Part shown: one piece after another, positions 1 through 6,275 of the stretch | How the letters are laid out: every line of letters starts with the position of its first letter | Position numbering within the stretch: position 1 is the first letter of the stretch | Assembly: GCA_030612965.1 (NCBI GenBank) | Contig: JAUWMW010000027.1 | Coordinates: 1-14,928 of the forward strand | Direction: 5' to 3' | Length of the DNA: 14,928 nt | From: a bacterium | GTDB taxonomy: Bacteria > Zixibacteria > MSB-5A5 > GN15 > FEB-12 | Notes under the pieces: generated by a model | Databases searched by the model: none | What the model was told of the DNA's origin: nothing | Seen by the model: the letters and a program-made list of their open reading frames with translations, nothing else | Program-made: the position numbers and the translations under genes

Positions 1-171
1 TTTGAACCGTTTTATACGACCAAGCCGGTTGGCCAGGGAACGGGGCTGGGGCTGTCGGTCTGTTATGGCATCGTAAAGTCGTGGGGTGGCGGCATGAGAG
101 CCGAAAGAGAACAAGGAAACGGCACAGCCATGCATATCATGCTTCGGTTGGAGCCACCCGGGCAAGAGTAG
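1..171 (+). CDS. Histidine kinase, C-terminal ATPase end (partial)
   Basis: This is the last 56 residues of a sensor histidine kinase; the rest lies upstream of the window. The reading frame opens at base 1 and stops with TAG at 169-171. It shows the F-box (FEPFYTTK) and the G2 ATP-lid motif (GTGLGLSV) followed by YGIVKSWGG, the usual ending of a HATPase_c domain. In this family the domain binds ATP and phosphorylates a conserved His, and the phosphate is then passed to receiver domains. The stop lies 10 bases before the double-receiver gene, so the two are probably co-transcribed and may be cognate partners. The sensor part, and so the signal, cannot be seen. The family call is firm; the pairing is inferred from position. 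Confidence 0.9.
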   Translation, partial: FEPFYTTKPVGQGTGLGLSVCYGIVKSWGGGMRAEREQGNGTAMHIMLRLEPPGQE

Positions 172-181
172 GAGATTTCTG

Positions 182-1036
182 ATGATGGAAAACAACGAAA
201 AAAGCAGAGTCCTGCTCGTTGATGACGAAGAGGATTTCCTGACCGCCTCATCACAGGCGTTGCAGCGAAGAGGTCTGGAGGTCGATGTTGCCCCCAACGG
301 TGTGACAGCATTGGAGATGGTGGATGCAAAGCAGTACGATGTCATCGTGCTGGATGTCAAGATGCCTGATATCGACGGCATCGAAGTGTTCAGGATCATT
401 CGCCGGAAGTATCCTAACCTGCCGGTAATTCTCCTGACCGGTCACTCATCTATCGATGATGCCTTTCAGACGTCAAAAGACGGTATCGCCGACTACCTGT
501 CAAAGCCAATCGACATGGACGACATGGCTGCACGTATTGGCGAAGTGGTGGTCCGATTCAAACAAAGGGAAAGCGAGGATCATGAACCGCCGCCGCCGGA
601 TTCCTCCGTCCCCGTGCGGGTGATACTCATTGATGATGAAGTCAGGTTCCTGGACTCGATGAAGCGTGTGCTTGAACGCCGCAATTTGGATGTGGATACA
701 GCCGAGAGCGGCGAACAGGGTTTGGCGCTCCTGAAAGAGAAGTTGGTTGACGTGGTCGTTCTGGATGTCAAGATGCCGGGCATGGACGGTCTTGAGGTGC
801 TGAGGCGGATAAGGACGTACTACCCCAGTGTCCAGGTGATAATGCTCACAGGTCACCCGTCATACGTCACGGCCATGGAAGCAATCAAGCAGGGTACTCA
901 TGAGTACCTTGAGAAACCGCCGGACATTGAGAAACTGGCGACGACGATCCGTCGGCTGTTCGAGCATCGGCAAAGCCAGATTGAACAGCAACAGGCGGAA
1001 CTTGTTAAGGATATCCGCAGGAGGTATCCGGGCTGA
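182..1036 (+). CDS. Response regulator with two receiver domains, no DNA-binding output
   Basis: This 284-residue protein is two CheY-like receiver domains in tandem. Domain 1 (about residues 9-126) has acidic D14/D15, phospho-acceptor D58, T86 and K108. Domain 2 (about 145-262) has D151/D152, D195, T223 and K245. Both are complete by motif and should accept phosphate. A Pro-rich linker (four consecutive Pro near 136-139) separates them. The tail from about 263 is Gln/Glu/Arg-rich and looks helical, possibly a coiled coil. There is no helix-turn-helix, GGDEF or other recognised output. An AGGAG at 170-174 precedes two adjacent ATG codons; the first is taken. The kinase fragment lies just upstream and a double-DsrC gene 34 bases downstream. 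It probably acts as a phospho-relay or protein-interaction switch. Confidence 0.92.
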   Translation: MMENNEKSRVLLVDDEEDFLTASSQALQRRGLEVDVAPNGVTALEMVDAKQYDVIVLDVKMPDIDGIEVFRIIRRKYPNLPVILLTGHSSIDDAFQTSKDGIADYLSKPIDMDDMAARIGEVVVRFKQRESEDHEPPPPDSSVPVRVILIDDEVRFLDSMKRVLERRNLDVDTAESGEQGLALLKEKLVDVVVLDVKMPGMDGLEVLRRIRTYYPSVQVIMLTGHPSYVTAMEAIKQGTHEYLEKPPDIEKLATTIRRLFEHRQSQIEQQQAELVKDIRRRYPG

Positions 1037-1070
1037 CATGATGAAATCGGTCGGAAGGAGAGAGATTCAT

Positions 1071-1727
1071 ATGACAGAACTGATACTGAATGACAGATCT
1101 TATCAGGTAGACTCCGGAGGCTTCCTGCTAAACAGCGACGAGTGGGACGAGAACTTCGCCGAGGCGATGGCGCCCAGAATGGGTATCTCTGACGGTCTCA
1201 CCACCAAGCACTGGGAGGTCATCCGCTTCATTCGCAAGACATACGAGGAACTCGGCAAGTGTCCACTAGTCTATCAGACCTGCAAACTAAATGGCCTGCG
1301 ATTGAAAGAATTGAAGAATCTCTTCCCCACTGGTTACTTGCGGGGAGCTTGCAAACTGGCGGGCATCACATACAAGGAGAGCTACCTGAAATACGCCTGG
1401 GTTGAGCATGGGCTCGTTGAGGTCGCCGCCACGTCACCGGAAAACACTTATGAGATCGACTCCAACGGCTTCCTGGTACAGGCGTACAATTGGAGCCGGC
1501 AGTTTGCCATTTGTAAAGCCTCGGAAATGAAAGTGCCCGGCGGTTTGTCGGAGAGACATTGGCAGATAATCAACTTCCTGCGGAGCTACTACCAGGAGCA
1601 TCGCGAAGTCCCGACCGTAATTGAAACCTGCGAACACAACGGTTTGGAACTGGACGAATTAGAGAGGCTGTTTCCTGATGGCTACCACCGGGGAGCCGTC
1701 AAGATCGCAGGATTGAAAGTCAGGTAG
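1071..1727 (+). CDS. Tandem double-domain DsrC/TusE-like protein (copy A)
   Basis: This 218-residue protein consists of two DsrC/TusE-like domains, about residues 8-105 and 124-218. Each half has the Y-x-x-D-x-x-G-(F/H)-L start, a W near +12, the HW-(E/Q)-(V/I)-I helix and the LFP-x-GY-x-RGA-x-K-x-AG arm that matches the DsrC C-terminal arm. DsrC and TusE carry sulfur or persulfide on a C-terminal Cys (CysA); DsrC has a second Cys (CysB) about ten residues upstream. Here the N half keeps only CysB (C94) and adds C64 and C71. The C half has Val210 at CysB, keeps C187, and ends KVR with no CysA. C148 is unique to this copy. The start is ATG 1071, behind GGAAGGAG at 1053-1060; the open frame extends upstream to 900 but overlaps the previous gene. 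The fold call is firm, the function is unknown; a sulfur or redox carrier or regulator for the hydrogenase is inference. Confidence 0.85.
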   Translation: MTELILNDRSYQVDSGGFLLNSDEWDENFAEAMAPRMGISDGLTTKHWEVIRFIRKTYEELGKCPLVYQTCKLNGLRLKELKNLFPTGYLRGACKLAGITYKESYLKYAWVEHGLVEVAATSPENTYEIDSNGFLVQAYNWSRQFAICKASEMKVPGGLSERHWQIINFLRSYYQEHREVPTVIETCEHNGLELDELERLFPDGYHRGAVKIAGLKVR

Positions 1728-1737
1728 ATAACCATGA

Positions 1738-1989
1738 CCACCACGCATCGGGTGCAAACTCGCCAACCCCGGGACAACCCTGGTGCCGTTCATCGGCCTG
1801 GCCACCGCCTGTGCCTCGTCATTTGCCCATCTGCTGGTAATTGGGACGCCCTCAAATTCCATAGTTTACTCAAGCGGCCATCTTTCAGCGAAAGACTTTC
1901 TGCGCGTGGGAATAATCTGCGTCGTTTTAGCTTTCGCGGTTCTGATGTTGCTCAGTATGTTATACTTGCCGTTGCTCGGTTTTTGGTGA
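1738..1989 (+). pseudogene. Remnant of an SLC13/DASS-type anion transporter (C-terminal end only)
   Basis: Between the first double-DsrC gene and the next regulator, one frame encodes about 83 residues that look like the end of a DASS/SLC13 (divalent anion:Na+ symporter) permease. Visible are TTLVPFIGLATACASSFAH, then VIGTPSNSIVY (compare the family's GTPPNAIVF-like substrate/sodium motif), then SAKDFLRVG and a hydrophobic final helix ending at TGA 1987-1989. An in-frame stop sits at 1735-1737 and there is no start with a ribosome-binding site; GTG 1783 is the first candidate. An intact member is about 450-600 residues, so this is a leftover, not a working transporter. Another overlapping frame (ATG 1734) yields Arg/His-rich sequence without protein character. 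The family assignment is from remembered motifs; other ion-transporter-superfamily permeases are possible. Confidence 0.55.
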
Positions 1990-2029
1990 CCTGCCGTCTA
2001 TGGGATAGGTGTTGGAAAAGGAGAAACTA

Positions 2030-2908
2030 ATGGACATGGAACAGACCACGCTCAAGCTGCTATTAGTGGATGATGAAGATGACTTCCGACAGGCCACAGC
2101 GACAGCGCTGGGCAGACGAGGATTTACCGTAACTGATGTCGCCGACAGAACAGAAGCTCTGACAGCAATAAACTTCGAGCGGCCGGACGTGGTCATTCTG
2201 GACCTTAAGATGCCGGGAATGGGCGGTATCGAAACGCTGCAAGAGATCAGGGAGATGGACGCTACCCTCCCGGTAATCATCCTCACTGGGCACGGTGACT
2301 TCGATGCCGCCACGGCCGGCATCAAGCTGGATATCATCGACTTTCTGCAGAAGCCGATCGACATGGAGCAGCTTGCCAAACGCATCCGTACGCTGTTGGG
2401 TCGAGACATCGAGAAACCGATGCGGGAGCGGACCATTACCGAACTGATGGCGCCCCCATCACGCTATCCCCGACTCTATGTAGACGAACCCGTCTCTGAT
2501 GCCATTGCTAGGCTGCGGGAGGCGTTCTACCAGCCGGTAGTGGAGGGTGTGCAGGCCGGCCAGGTTCGTTCGGCCCTGGTTTACGACCGCAGCGAGAAGT
2601 TCGTGGGGTTGGTCCGTTTCGTTGACATGCTCAAGCTGGTGCTGCCTCCATTCCTTGAGGACTCTCCATACACAACCTTCTTCACCGGCATGTTTATGGC
2701 CCAATGCAAACTGATCGGCAGACGAAATATCCACGAGTTGATGGATGAACTCGTGTCTGTAGAGATACACGACCCCATCATGAAAGCGATACATCTCATG
2801 GTCCACCACCACCTGATCAACCTACCGGTGATGGATGAAGGAGAACTGGTAGGGATATTACGGGAACGAGACATCATTCTCGAGATAGCTGAAGGTATGG
2901 AGTTCTGA
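2030..2908 (+). CDS. Response regulator: receiver domain fused to a CBS-domain pair
   Basis: This 292-residue protein joins a CheY-like receiver (about residues 8-125; D14/D15, phospho-acceptor D58, T86, K108) to a CBS pair (about 134-290). The first CBS starts at TITELMAPPSRYPRLYVDEP and continues through a GLVRFVDMLKLV segment. The second runs through the VSVEIHDPIMKAIHLMVHHH stretch to LPVMDEGELVGILRERDII. CBS pairs usually bind adenine nucleotides, so the protein could combine a phosphorylation input with energy-charge sensing. It has no DNA-binding domain. ATG 2030 is chosen because AAGGAG at 2018-2023 sits 6 bases before it; the frame is open from GTG 2009 but lacks such a site. Its receiver closely resembles the first receiver of the 182-1036 protein (same DDE, LD-x-KMP, LTGH and KPID signatures), so the two may share the upstream kinase. 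Confidence 0.9.
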   Translation: MDMEQTTLKLLLVDDEDDFRQATATALGRRGFTVTDVADRTEALTAINFERPDVVILDLKMPGMGGIETLQEIREMDATLPVIILTGHGDFDAATAGIKLDIIDFLQKPIDMEQLAKRIRTLLGRDIEKPMRERTITELMAPPSRYPRLYVDEPVSDAIARLREAFYQPVVEGVQAGQVRSALVYDRSEKFVGLVRFVDMLKLVLPPFLEDSPYTTFFTGMFMAQCKLIGRRNIHELMDELVSVEIHDPIMKAIHLMVHHHLINLPVMDEGELVGILRERDIILEIAEGMEF

Positions 2909-3012
2909 CGGCTATAATTCCATCATACGCTTGCAGTTTCAAATAGCTTTTTTAGGATGAATACCATTATGCTGTGTGTACCAGGTCGCCACAATACGAG
3001 GAGTGATCCACC
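2909..3012 (+). promoter_or_regulatory. Gap before the hydrogenase genes, possible promoter region
   Basis: This AT-richer 104-base stretch is the largest gap between the regulators and hydB, and the natural place for a hydrogenase-operon promoter. It contains TATAAT at 2913-2918, TTGCAG at 2931-2936 and a run of six T at 2948-2953, but I find no -35/-10 pair with correct spacing and no sigma-54 -24/-12 pair. GAGGAG at 2998-3003 is the ribosome-binding site for the GTG start at 3013. The promoter role is inferred from position only. Confidence 0.25.
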
Positions 3013-4143
3013 GTGACCGAGATAACGTTGCCGGACAAGGATGTTGTCGTACTGGAGAGAAAGAACTTTCAGGGTCTTCTTGATGCGCTGTCGGACAGTG
3101 GGTACGAACTGTTGGGTCCCATTGTCAGGGACAGCGCTATTGTCTACGAGAGGATTCATGCAGTGGATGAGCTTCCCGTCGGCTGGGTTGACGTGTGTGA
3201 ACCCGGCAAATACCGATTGGTGAAAGAGAAGAAGAAGACACTTTTTGGTTGCACTATCGGTTCGCAGTCCTGGAGAAGGTTCCTTCATCCACCGACAAGC
3301 AAGCTCTGGGAGGCCACTCGGGACGGCAACGGTTTCAAGGTCATTCAACCGGAGCCCGACCAGGTCAAGCGCGCTCTGATCGGTGTTCGCTCTTGCGATC
3401 TTGCCGCCCTGGCCATCCATGACAAGATACTCAGCCAAGGTCAGTATATCGACCACTCATACCAGGAGCGCCGCCGGAACCTCTTCGTGGTGGCGGTCAA
3501 TTGTGTGCGTCCCGGCGGAACCTGCTTCTGCGCTTCCATGAAGACAGGACCCAAAGCGACCTCCGGTTTCGATCTGGCCCTGACTGAGATGTATGTCTCA
3601 AACCGGCACTATTTCATTGTGGAGCCTGGTTCAAAAGCGGGGAAAAAGCTCGTTGACAAACTTCCGGTAAGACAGCCGAAGGAATCGGAGATAAAGGCGG
3701 CGCAAAAGGAACTCAACAAGGCCGCCAGCGGCATGACTCGCACTATTGACTCCGAACATATCGGAAAACTGCTGAACGAGAAATTCGACGACCCTCATTG
3801 GGAGGCGATAGCCGAGCGATGTCTGGCCTGCGGCAACTGTACTATGGTTTGCCCGACCTGCTTCTGCACCAACGTGGAAGACAGTACTGATCTCACCGGG
3901 CAGCACGCCCAAAGACAACGGTGGTGGGATTCCTGTTTCACTGTGGATTATTCCTACATCCACGGCGGCAGCATACGCACTAGTGTCACTTCACGCTATC
4001 GGCAGTGGATGATGCACAAGTTAGTGTACTGGCAGGAGCAGTTCGGGATGTCAGGATGTGTCGGATGTGGGCGTTGCATCACCTGGTGTCCGGTCGGTAT
4101 CGATATCACGGAGGAAGCACGGCAATTAACGGTGAAGGAATAA
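3013..4143 (+). CDS. hydB: Hydrogenase/sulfhydrogenase beta subunit, two [4Fe-4S] clusters
   Basis: This 376-residue iron-sulfur protein belongs to the HydB / anaerobic sulfite reductase subunit A family. In group 3b hydrogenases it accepts electrons from the flavin subunit; in Pyrococcus it has been linked to reduction of sulfur or polysulfide. The N-terminal two thirds match the family by overall character, with KRALIGVRSCDLAALAIHD near 120 and a Cys-containing GGTCFC segment. Two ferredoxin-type motifs follow: C270-x2-C273-x2-C276-x3-C280-P, with extra C283 and C285, and C349-x2-C352-x2-C355-x3-C359-P. The length fits the family. GTG 3013 is preceded by GAGGAG 2998-3003. It is the first gene of a hydB-cNBD-hydG-hydD-hydA block. 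No membrane segment is visible, consistent with a cytoplasmic complex. Confidence 0.92.
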   Translation: MTEITLPDKDVVVLERKNFQGLLDALSDSGYELLGPIVRDSAIVYERIHAVDELPVGWVDVCEPGKYRLVKEKKKTLFGCTIGSQSWRRFLHPPTSKLWEATRDGNGFKVIQPEPDQVKRALIGVRSCDLAALAIHDKILSQGQYIDHSYQERRRNLFVVAVNCVRPGGTCFCASMKTGPKATSGFDLALTEMYVSNRHYFIVEPGSKAGKKLVDKLPVRQPKESEIKAAQKELNKAASGMTRTIDSEHIGKLLNEKFDDPHWEAIAERCLACGNCTMVCPTCFCTNVEDSTDLTGQHAQRQRWWDSCFTVDYSYIHGGSIRTSVTSRYRQWMMHKLVYWQEQFGMSGCVGCGRCITWCPVGIDITEEARQLTVKE

Positions 4144-4147
4144 AAGC

Positions 4148-4161
4148 ATGGCTTCGGCCAT
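4148..4161 (+). other. Stem-loop with UUCG tetraloop between hydB and the next gene
   Basis: ATGGC-TTCG-GCCAT forms a perfect 5-bp stem closed by the very stable C(UUCG)G tetraloop, 4 bases after the hydB stop. No T-run follows, so it is not an intrinsic terminator. It could protect the 3' end of a processed hydB transcript or set relative expression. The structure is read directly; the role is inference. Confidence 0.5.
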
Positions 4162-4179
4162 AGAACGAGGATAACCACT

Positions 4180-4647
4180 ATGAGAGATTTGGAGCAGACT
4201 CTCAGAGAGCATCCATTCCTTGAAGGTCTAGATGCAGAGCACATCAAACTGCTGGTCGGGTGTGCTTCGAACGTAGTTTTCAAGGAAGGAGATTTCGTTT
4301 TCCGAGAGGGATTAGAAGCCAACGTCTTTTATTTTATCCGGCACGGTCGGGTTCTCATCGAGACGCATGTTCCCCAGAAGGGACCGATCATGATTCGCTC
4401 ACGGGAAGCCGGGGAAATCCTGGGCTGGTCGTGGCTGGTGCGCCCATACCGCTGGCATTTTGATGCCCGCGCGGCGGAGTTAACCCGGGCCATTGCCCTT
4501 GACGGCAAATGCCTTCGCGAGAAATGTGAAGAAGATCATGATCTCGGCTATGAAGTCATGAAGCGCTTTGCTGTCATCATTGCGGAACTCCTGGAAGCAA
4601 CTAGGCTACAGCTATTGGACGTGTATGGAAACTCAACAAACAAGTAA
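4180..4647 (+). CDS. Stand-alone cyclic-nucleotide-binding-fold protein
   Basis: This 155-residue protein has the cyclic-nucleotide-binding (CNBD/CRP N-terminal) fold: HPFLEGLDAEHIKLLVG, a FKEGDFVFREGLEAN beta-roll segment, FYFIRHGRVLIE, then a phosphate-binding-cassette region AGEILGWSWLVRPYRWHFDA (77-96). A helical tail (about 107-155) resembles the CRP dimer helix, but there is no helix-turn-helix. In cAMP-binding CRP the cassette contains G-E and R-S-A; here Trp83 replaces that Glu and no RSA is seen, so cAMP may not be the ligand. Genes of this kind sit between hydB and hydG in many group 3b clusters as I remember them, which suggests a hydrogenase accessory or allosteric subunit. The gene overlaps hydG by 23 bases. 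A possible weak ribosome-binding site is CGAGG at 4166-4170. Confidence 0.85.
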   Translation: MRDLEQTLREHPFLEGLDAEHIKLLVGCASNVVFKEGDFVFREGLEANVFYFIRHGRVLIETHVPQKGPIMIRSREAGEILGWSWLVRPYRWHFDARAAELTRAIALDGKCLREKCEEDHDLGYEVMKRFAVIIAELLEATRLQLLDVYGNSTNK

Positions 4648-5494
4648 GCACTCGGACGCAGCAAAGCAGCCCGATCCCATGTTAGTGCGGCCGCTACAAA
4701 TTCATCGCATAATCAAGGAACTGGGGGATACGTTCTCGCTTATACTACAGCCACAGGATGACGATGCCGACTTTCCATTTCAACCCGGACAGTTCAACAT
4801 GCTCTATGTGTACGGGGTGGGTGAGGTGCCGATTTCGATTAGCGGTGACCCGGCCAGAAGAGAAACACTGGTACATACCACCCGTGAGGTGGGAACGGTT
4901 ACAAGAGCTATGAGAAAGCTCAAAGTAGGTGATAGTCTGGGAGTTCGCGGACCTTACGGAAAAGGCTGGCCGGTTGATAAGGCAGAGAATCAGGACATAG
5001 TGTTGCTAACCGGTGGTATCGGTCTGGCTCCGCTAAGGCCGATGATTCACTACCTGCTCACCCGTCGCGAGAAGTACGGCAGGATTGTTCTGCTGTACGG
5101 TGCAAGAACTCCGGAGGATATTCTCTACCGCAAAGATCTTGAGAAATGGCGTTCTCGTTTCGACCTGGAAATGCATCTGACTGTCGACCACGCAACCGGC
5201 GCCTGGCGGGGCAATGTTGGCGTTGTAACCTCACTCGTCAGCAGATCCCCCTTCGACCCGCAGAACTGCATAGCAATGGTATGTGGTCCGGAGATCATGA
5301 TGCGGTTTGCTGTGATGGAATTGCAGAAGCGTGGTGTGGCTGATGATCGCATTTACATCAGCATGGAACGCAATATGAAGTGTGGCATAGGACTGTGTGG
5401 ACATTGCCAACTGGGGCCAACCTTCGTGTGTAAGGATGGTCCTGTCTACTGTTACGTTGACATAAAAGACATTTTTACCAAGCGAGAAATGTAG
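4625..5494 (+). CDS. hydG: Hydrogenase gamma subunit, FAD/NAD(P)-binding with [2Fe-2S]
   Basis: This 289-residue ferredoxin-NADP reductase-type protein is the diaphorase subunit of group 3b hydrogenases, exchanging electrons between NAD(P)(H) and the iron-sulfur chain. It shows a flavin-binding barrel (about residues 20-115; FQPGQFNMLYVYGVGEVPIS and GPYGKGWP), the nucleotide-binding LLTGGIGLAPLRPM (about 126-139), VCGPEIMM, and a C-terminal [2Fe-2S] set C253-x4-C258-x2-C261-x7-C269 like that of dihydroorotate dehydrogenase electron-transfer subunits. ATG 4625 is favoured. The frame is open to ATG 4568, but that would add 19 residues lying inside the previous gene; ATG 4679 is a later option. 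No strong ribosome-binding site is visible, so translation is probably coupled through the 23-base overlap. hydD follows after one base. Confidence 0.9.
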   Translation: METQQTSKHSDAAKQPDPMLVRPLQIHRIIKELGDTFSLILQPQDDDADFPFQPGQFNMLYVYGVGEVPISISGDPARRETLVHTTREVGTVTRAMRKLKVGDSLGVRGPYGKGWPVDKAENQDIVLLTGGIGLAPLRPMIHYLLTRREKYGRIVLLYGARTPEDILYRKDLEKWRSRFDLEMHLTVDHATGAWRGNVGVVTSLVSRSPFDPQNCIAMVCGPEIMMRFAVMELQKRGVADDRIYISMERNMKCGIGLCGHCQLGPTFVCKDGPVYCYVDIKDIFTKREM

Positions 5495-5495
5495 C

Positions 5496-6275
5496 ATGGC
5501 TGCCGTAAAGAAACCAAAACTGGCCGTGTGGAAGTTCGCCTCCTGTGACGGCTGTCAACTATCCTTACTGGACTGCGAGGATGAGTTGCTGGCCATAGCT
5601 AAAGAAATCACCATCGCCAATTTCCCAGAAGCTTCACGAGCTATCGTCAAGGGACCGTATGATATTTCGCTGGTAGAAGGCTCCATCACCACGCCGCACG
5701 ATGCGGAGCGGATCCATAAGATTCGCAGGATGTCGAAGTGTCTGGTGACGATAGGCGCCTGTGCCACGGCCGGAGGGATTCAGGCGTTGCGCAATTTCGC
5801 CGATGTGAACGATTTCGTTTCCATCGTGTACGCCAATCCTGCTTATATCGAAACGCTTAACAAGTCGACTCCCATCGCCGATCATGTATTTGTTGATTTT
5901 GAACTACGCGGCTGCCCGATCAACAAGTACCAACTGGTGGAATTCATTAGCGCTACTCTCAACGGCCGCAAGCCGAACATCGGCACGCACAGCGTCTGTA
6001 TGGAATGCAAAATGAAGGGGAACGTCTGCGTGATGGTATCCAGCGGGATTCCCTGCCTGGGACCGGTTACGCAGATGGGCTGCGGCGCCCTTTGCCCGTC
6101 CTATAACCGGGGCTGCTTCGGATGCTTCGGTCCCATGGAAAGCCCGAATACCAAATCGCTGGCGGCCTGGTTTGAACGGTTGCAGGTTCCGTCAGACGAT
6201 ATTGTCAGAATGTTCCGGGGGTTCAATGCCTATGCGGAGCCGTTCCGAAAGGAGAGCGAGGCGCATGAAAAGTAG
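5496..6275 (+). CDS. hydD: [NiFe] hydrogenase small (delta) subunit
   Basis: This 259-residue small subunit carries electrons between HydA's active site and the other subunits. The proximal [4Fe-4S] ligands fit C17 and C20 (SCDGCQLS), C89 (GACATAGG) and C140 (RGCP). The second half is Cys-rich (CMECKMKGNVC, GIPCLGPVTQMGCGALCP and RGCFGCFGP), enough for two further [4Fe-4S] clusters, as in group 3 enzymes. There is no twin-arginine signal peptide or membrane anchor, so the enzyme is cytoplasmic. The start ATG 5496 lies one base after the hydG stop, and the 3' end overlaps hydA by 11 bases, so expression is tightly coupled. Confidence 0.93.
   Translation: MAAVKKPKLAVWKFASCDGCQLSLLDCEDELLAIAKEITIANFPEASRAIVKGPYDISLVEGSITTPHDAERIHKIRRMSKCLVTIGACATAGGIQALRNFADVNDFVSIVYANPAYIETLNKSTPIADHVFVDFELRGCPINKYQLVEFISATLNGRKPNIGTHSVCMECKMKGNVCVMVSSGIPCLGPVTQMGCGALCPSYNRGCFGCFGPMESPNTKSLAAWFERLQVPSDDIVRMFRGFNAYAEPFRKESEAHEK

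Noticed and set aside
900..1070. Upstream extension of the first DsrC-like frame to ATG 900
   Set aside because: The extension overlaps the double-receiver gene, is Arg-rich and lacks DsrC similarity; ATG 1071 has a strong GGAAGGAG site and aligns with the start of copy C.
1734..2030. 98-residue + frame from ATG 1734
   Set aside because: It is Arg/His-rich with no domain character and overlaps the transporter-like frame, which has clear membrane-protein composition.
2909..3012. Sigma-70 promoter before hydB
   Set aside because: TATAAT and TTGCAG elements are present but in the wrong order and spacing, so no specific promoter is called.
2923..3456. 177-residue frame on the - strand
   Set aside because: It mostly lies opposite hydB and shows no family motif or ribosome-binding site.
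6172..6264. Longer N-terminus for HydA
   Set aside because: These bases encode the end of hydD in another frame; the large-subunit similarity begins right after ATG 6265.
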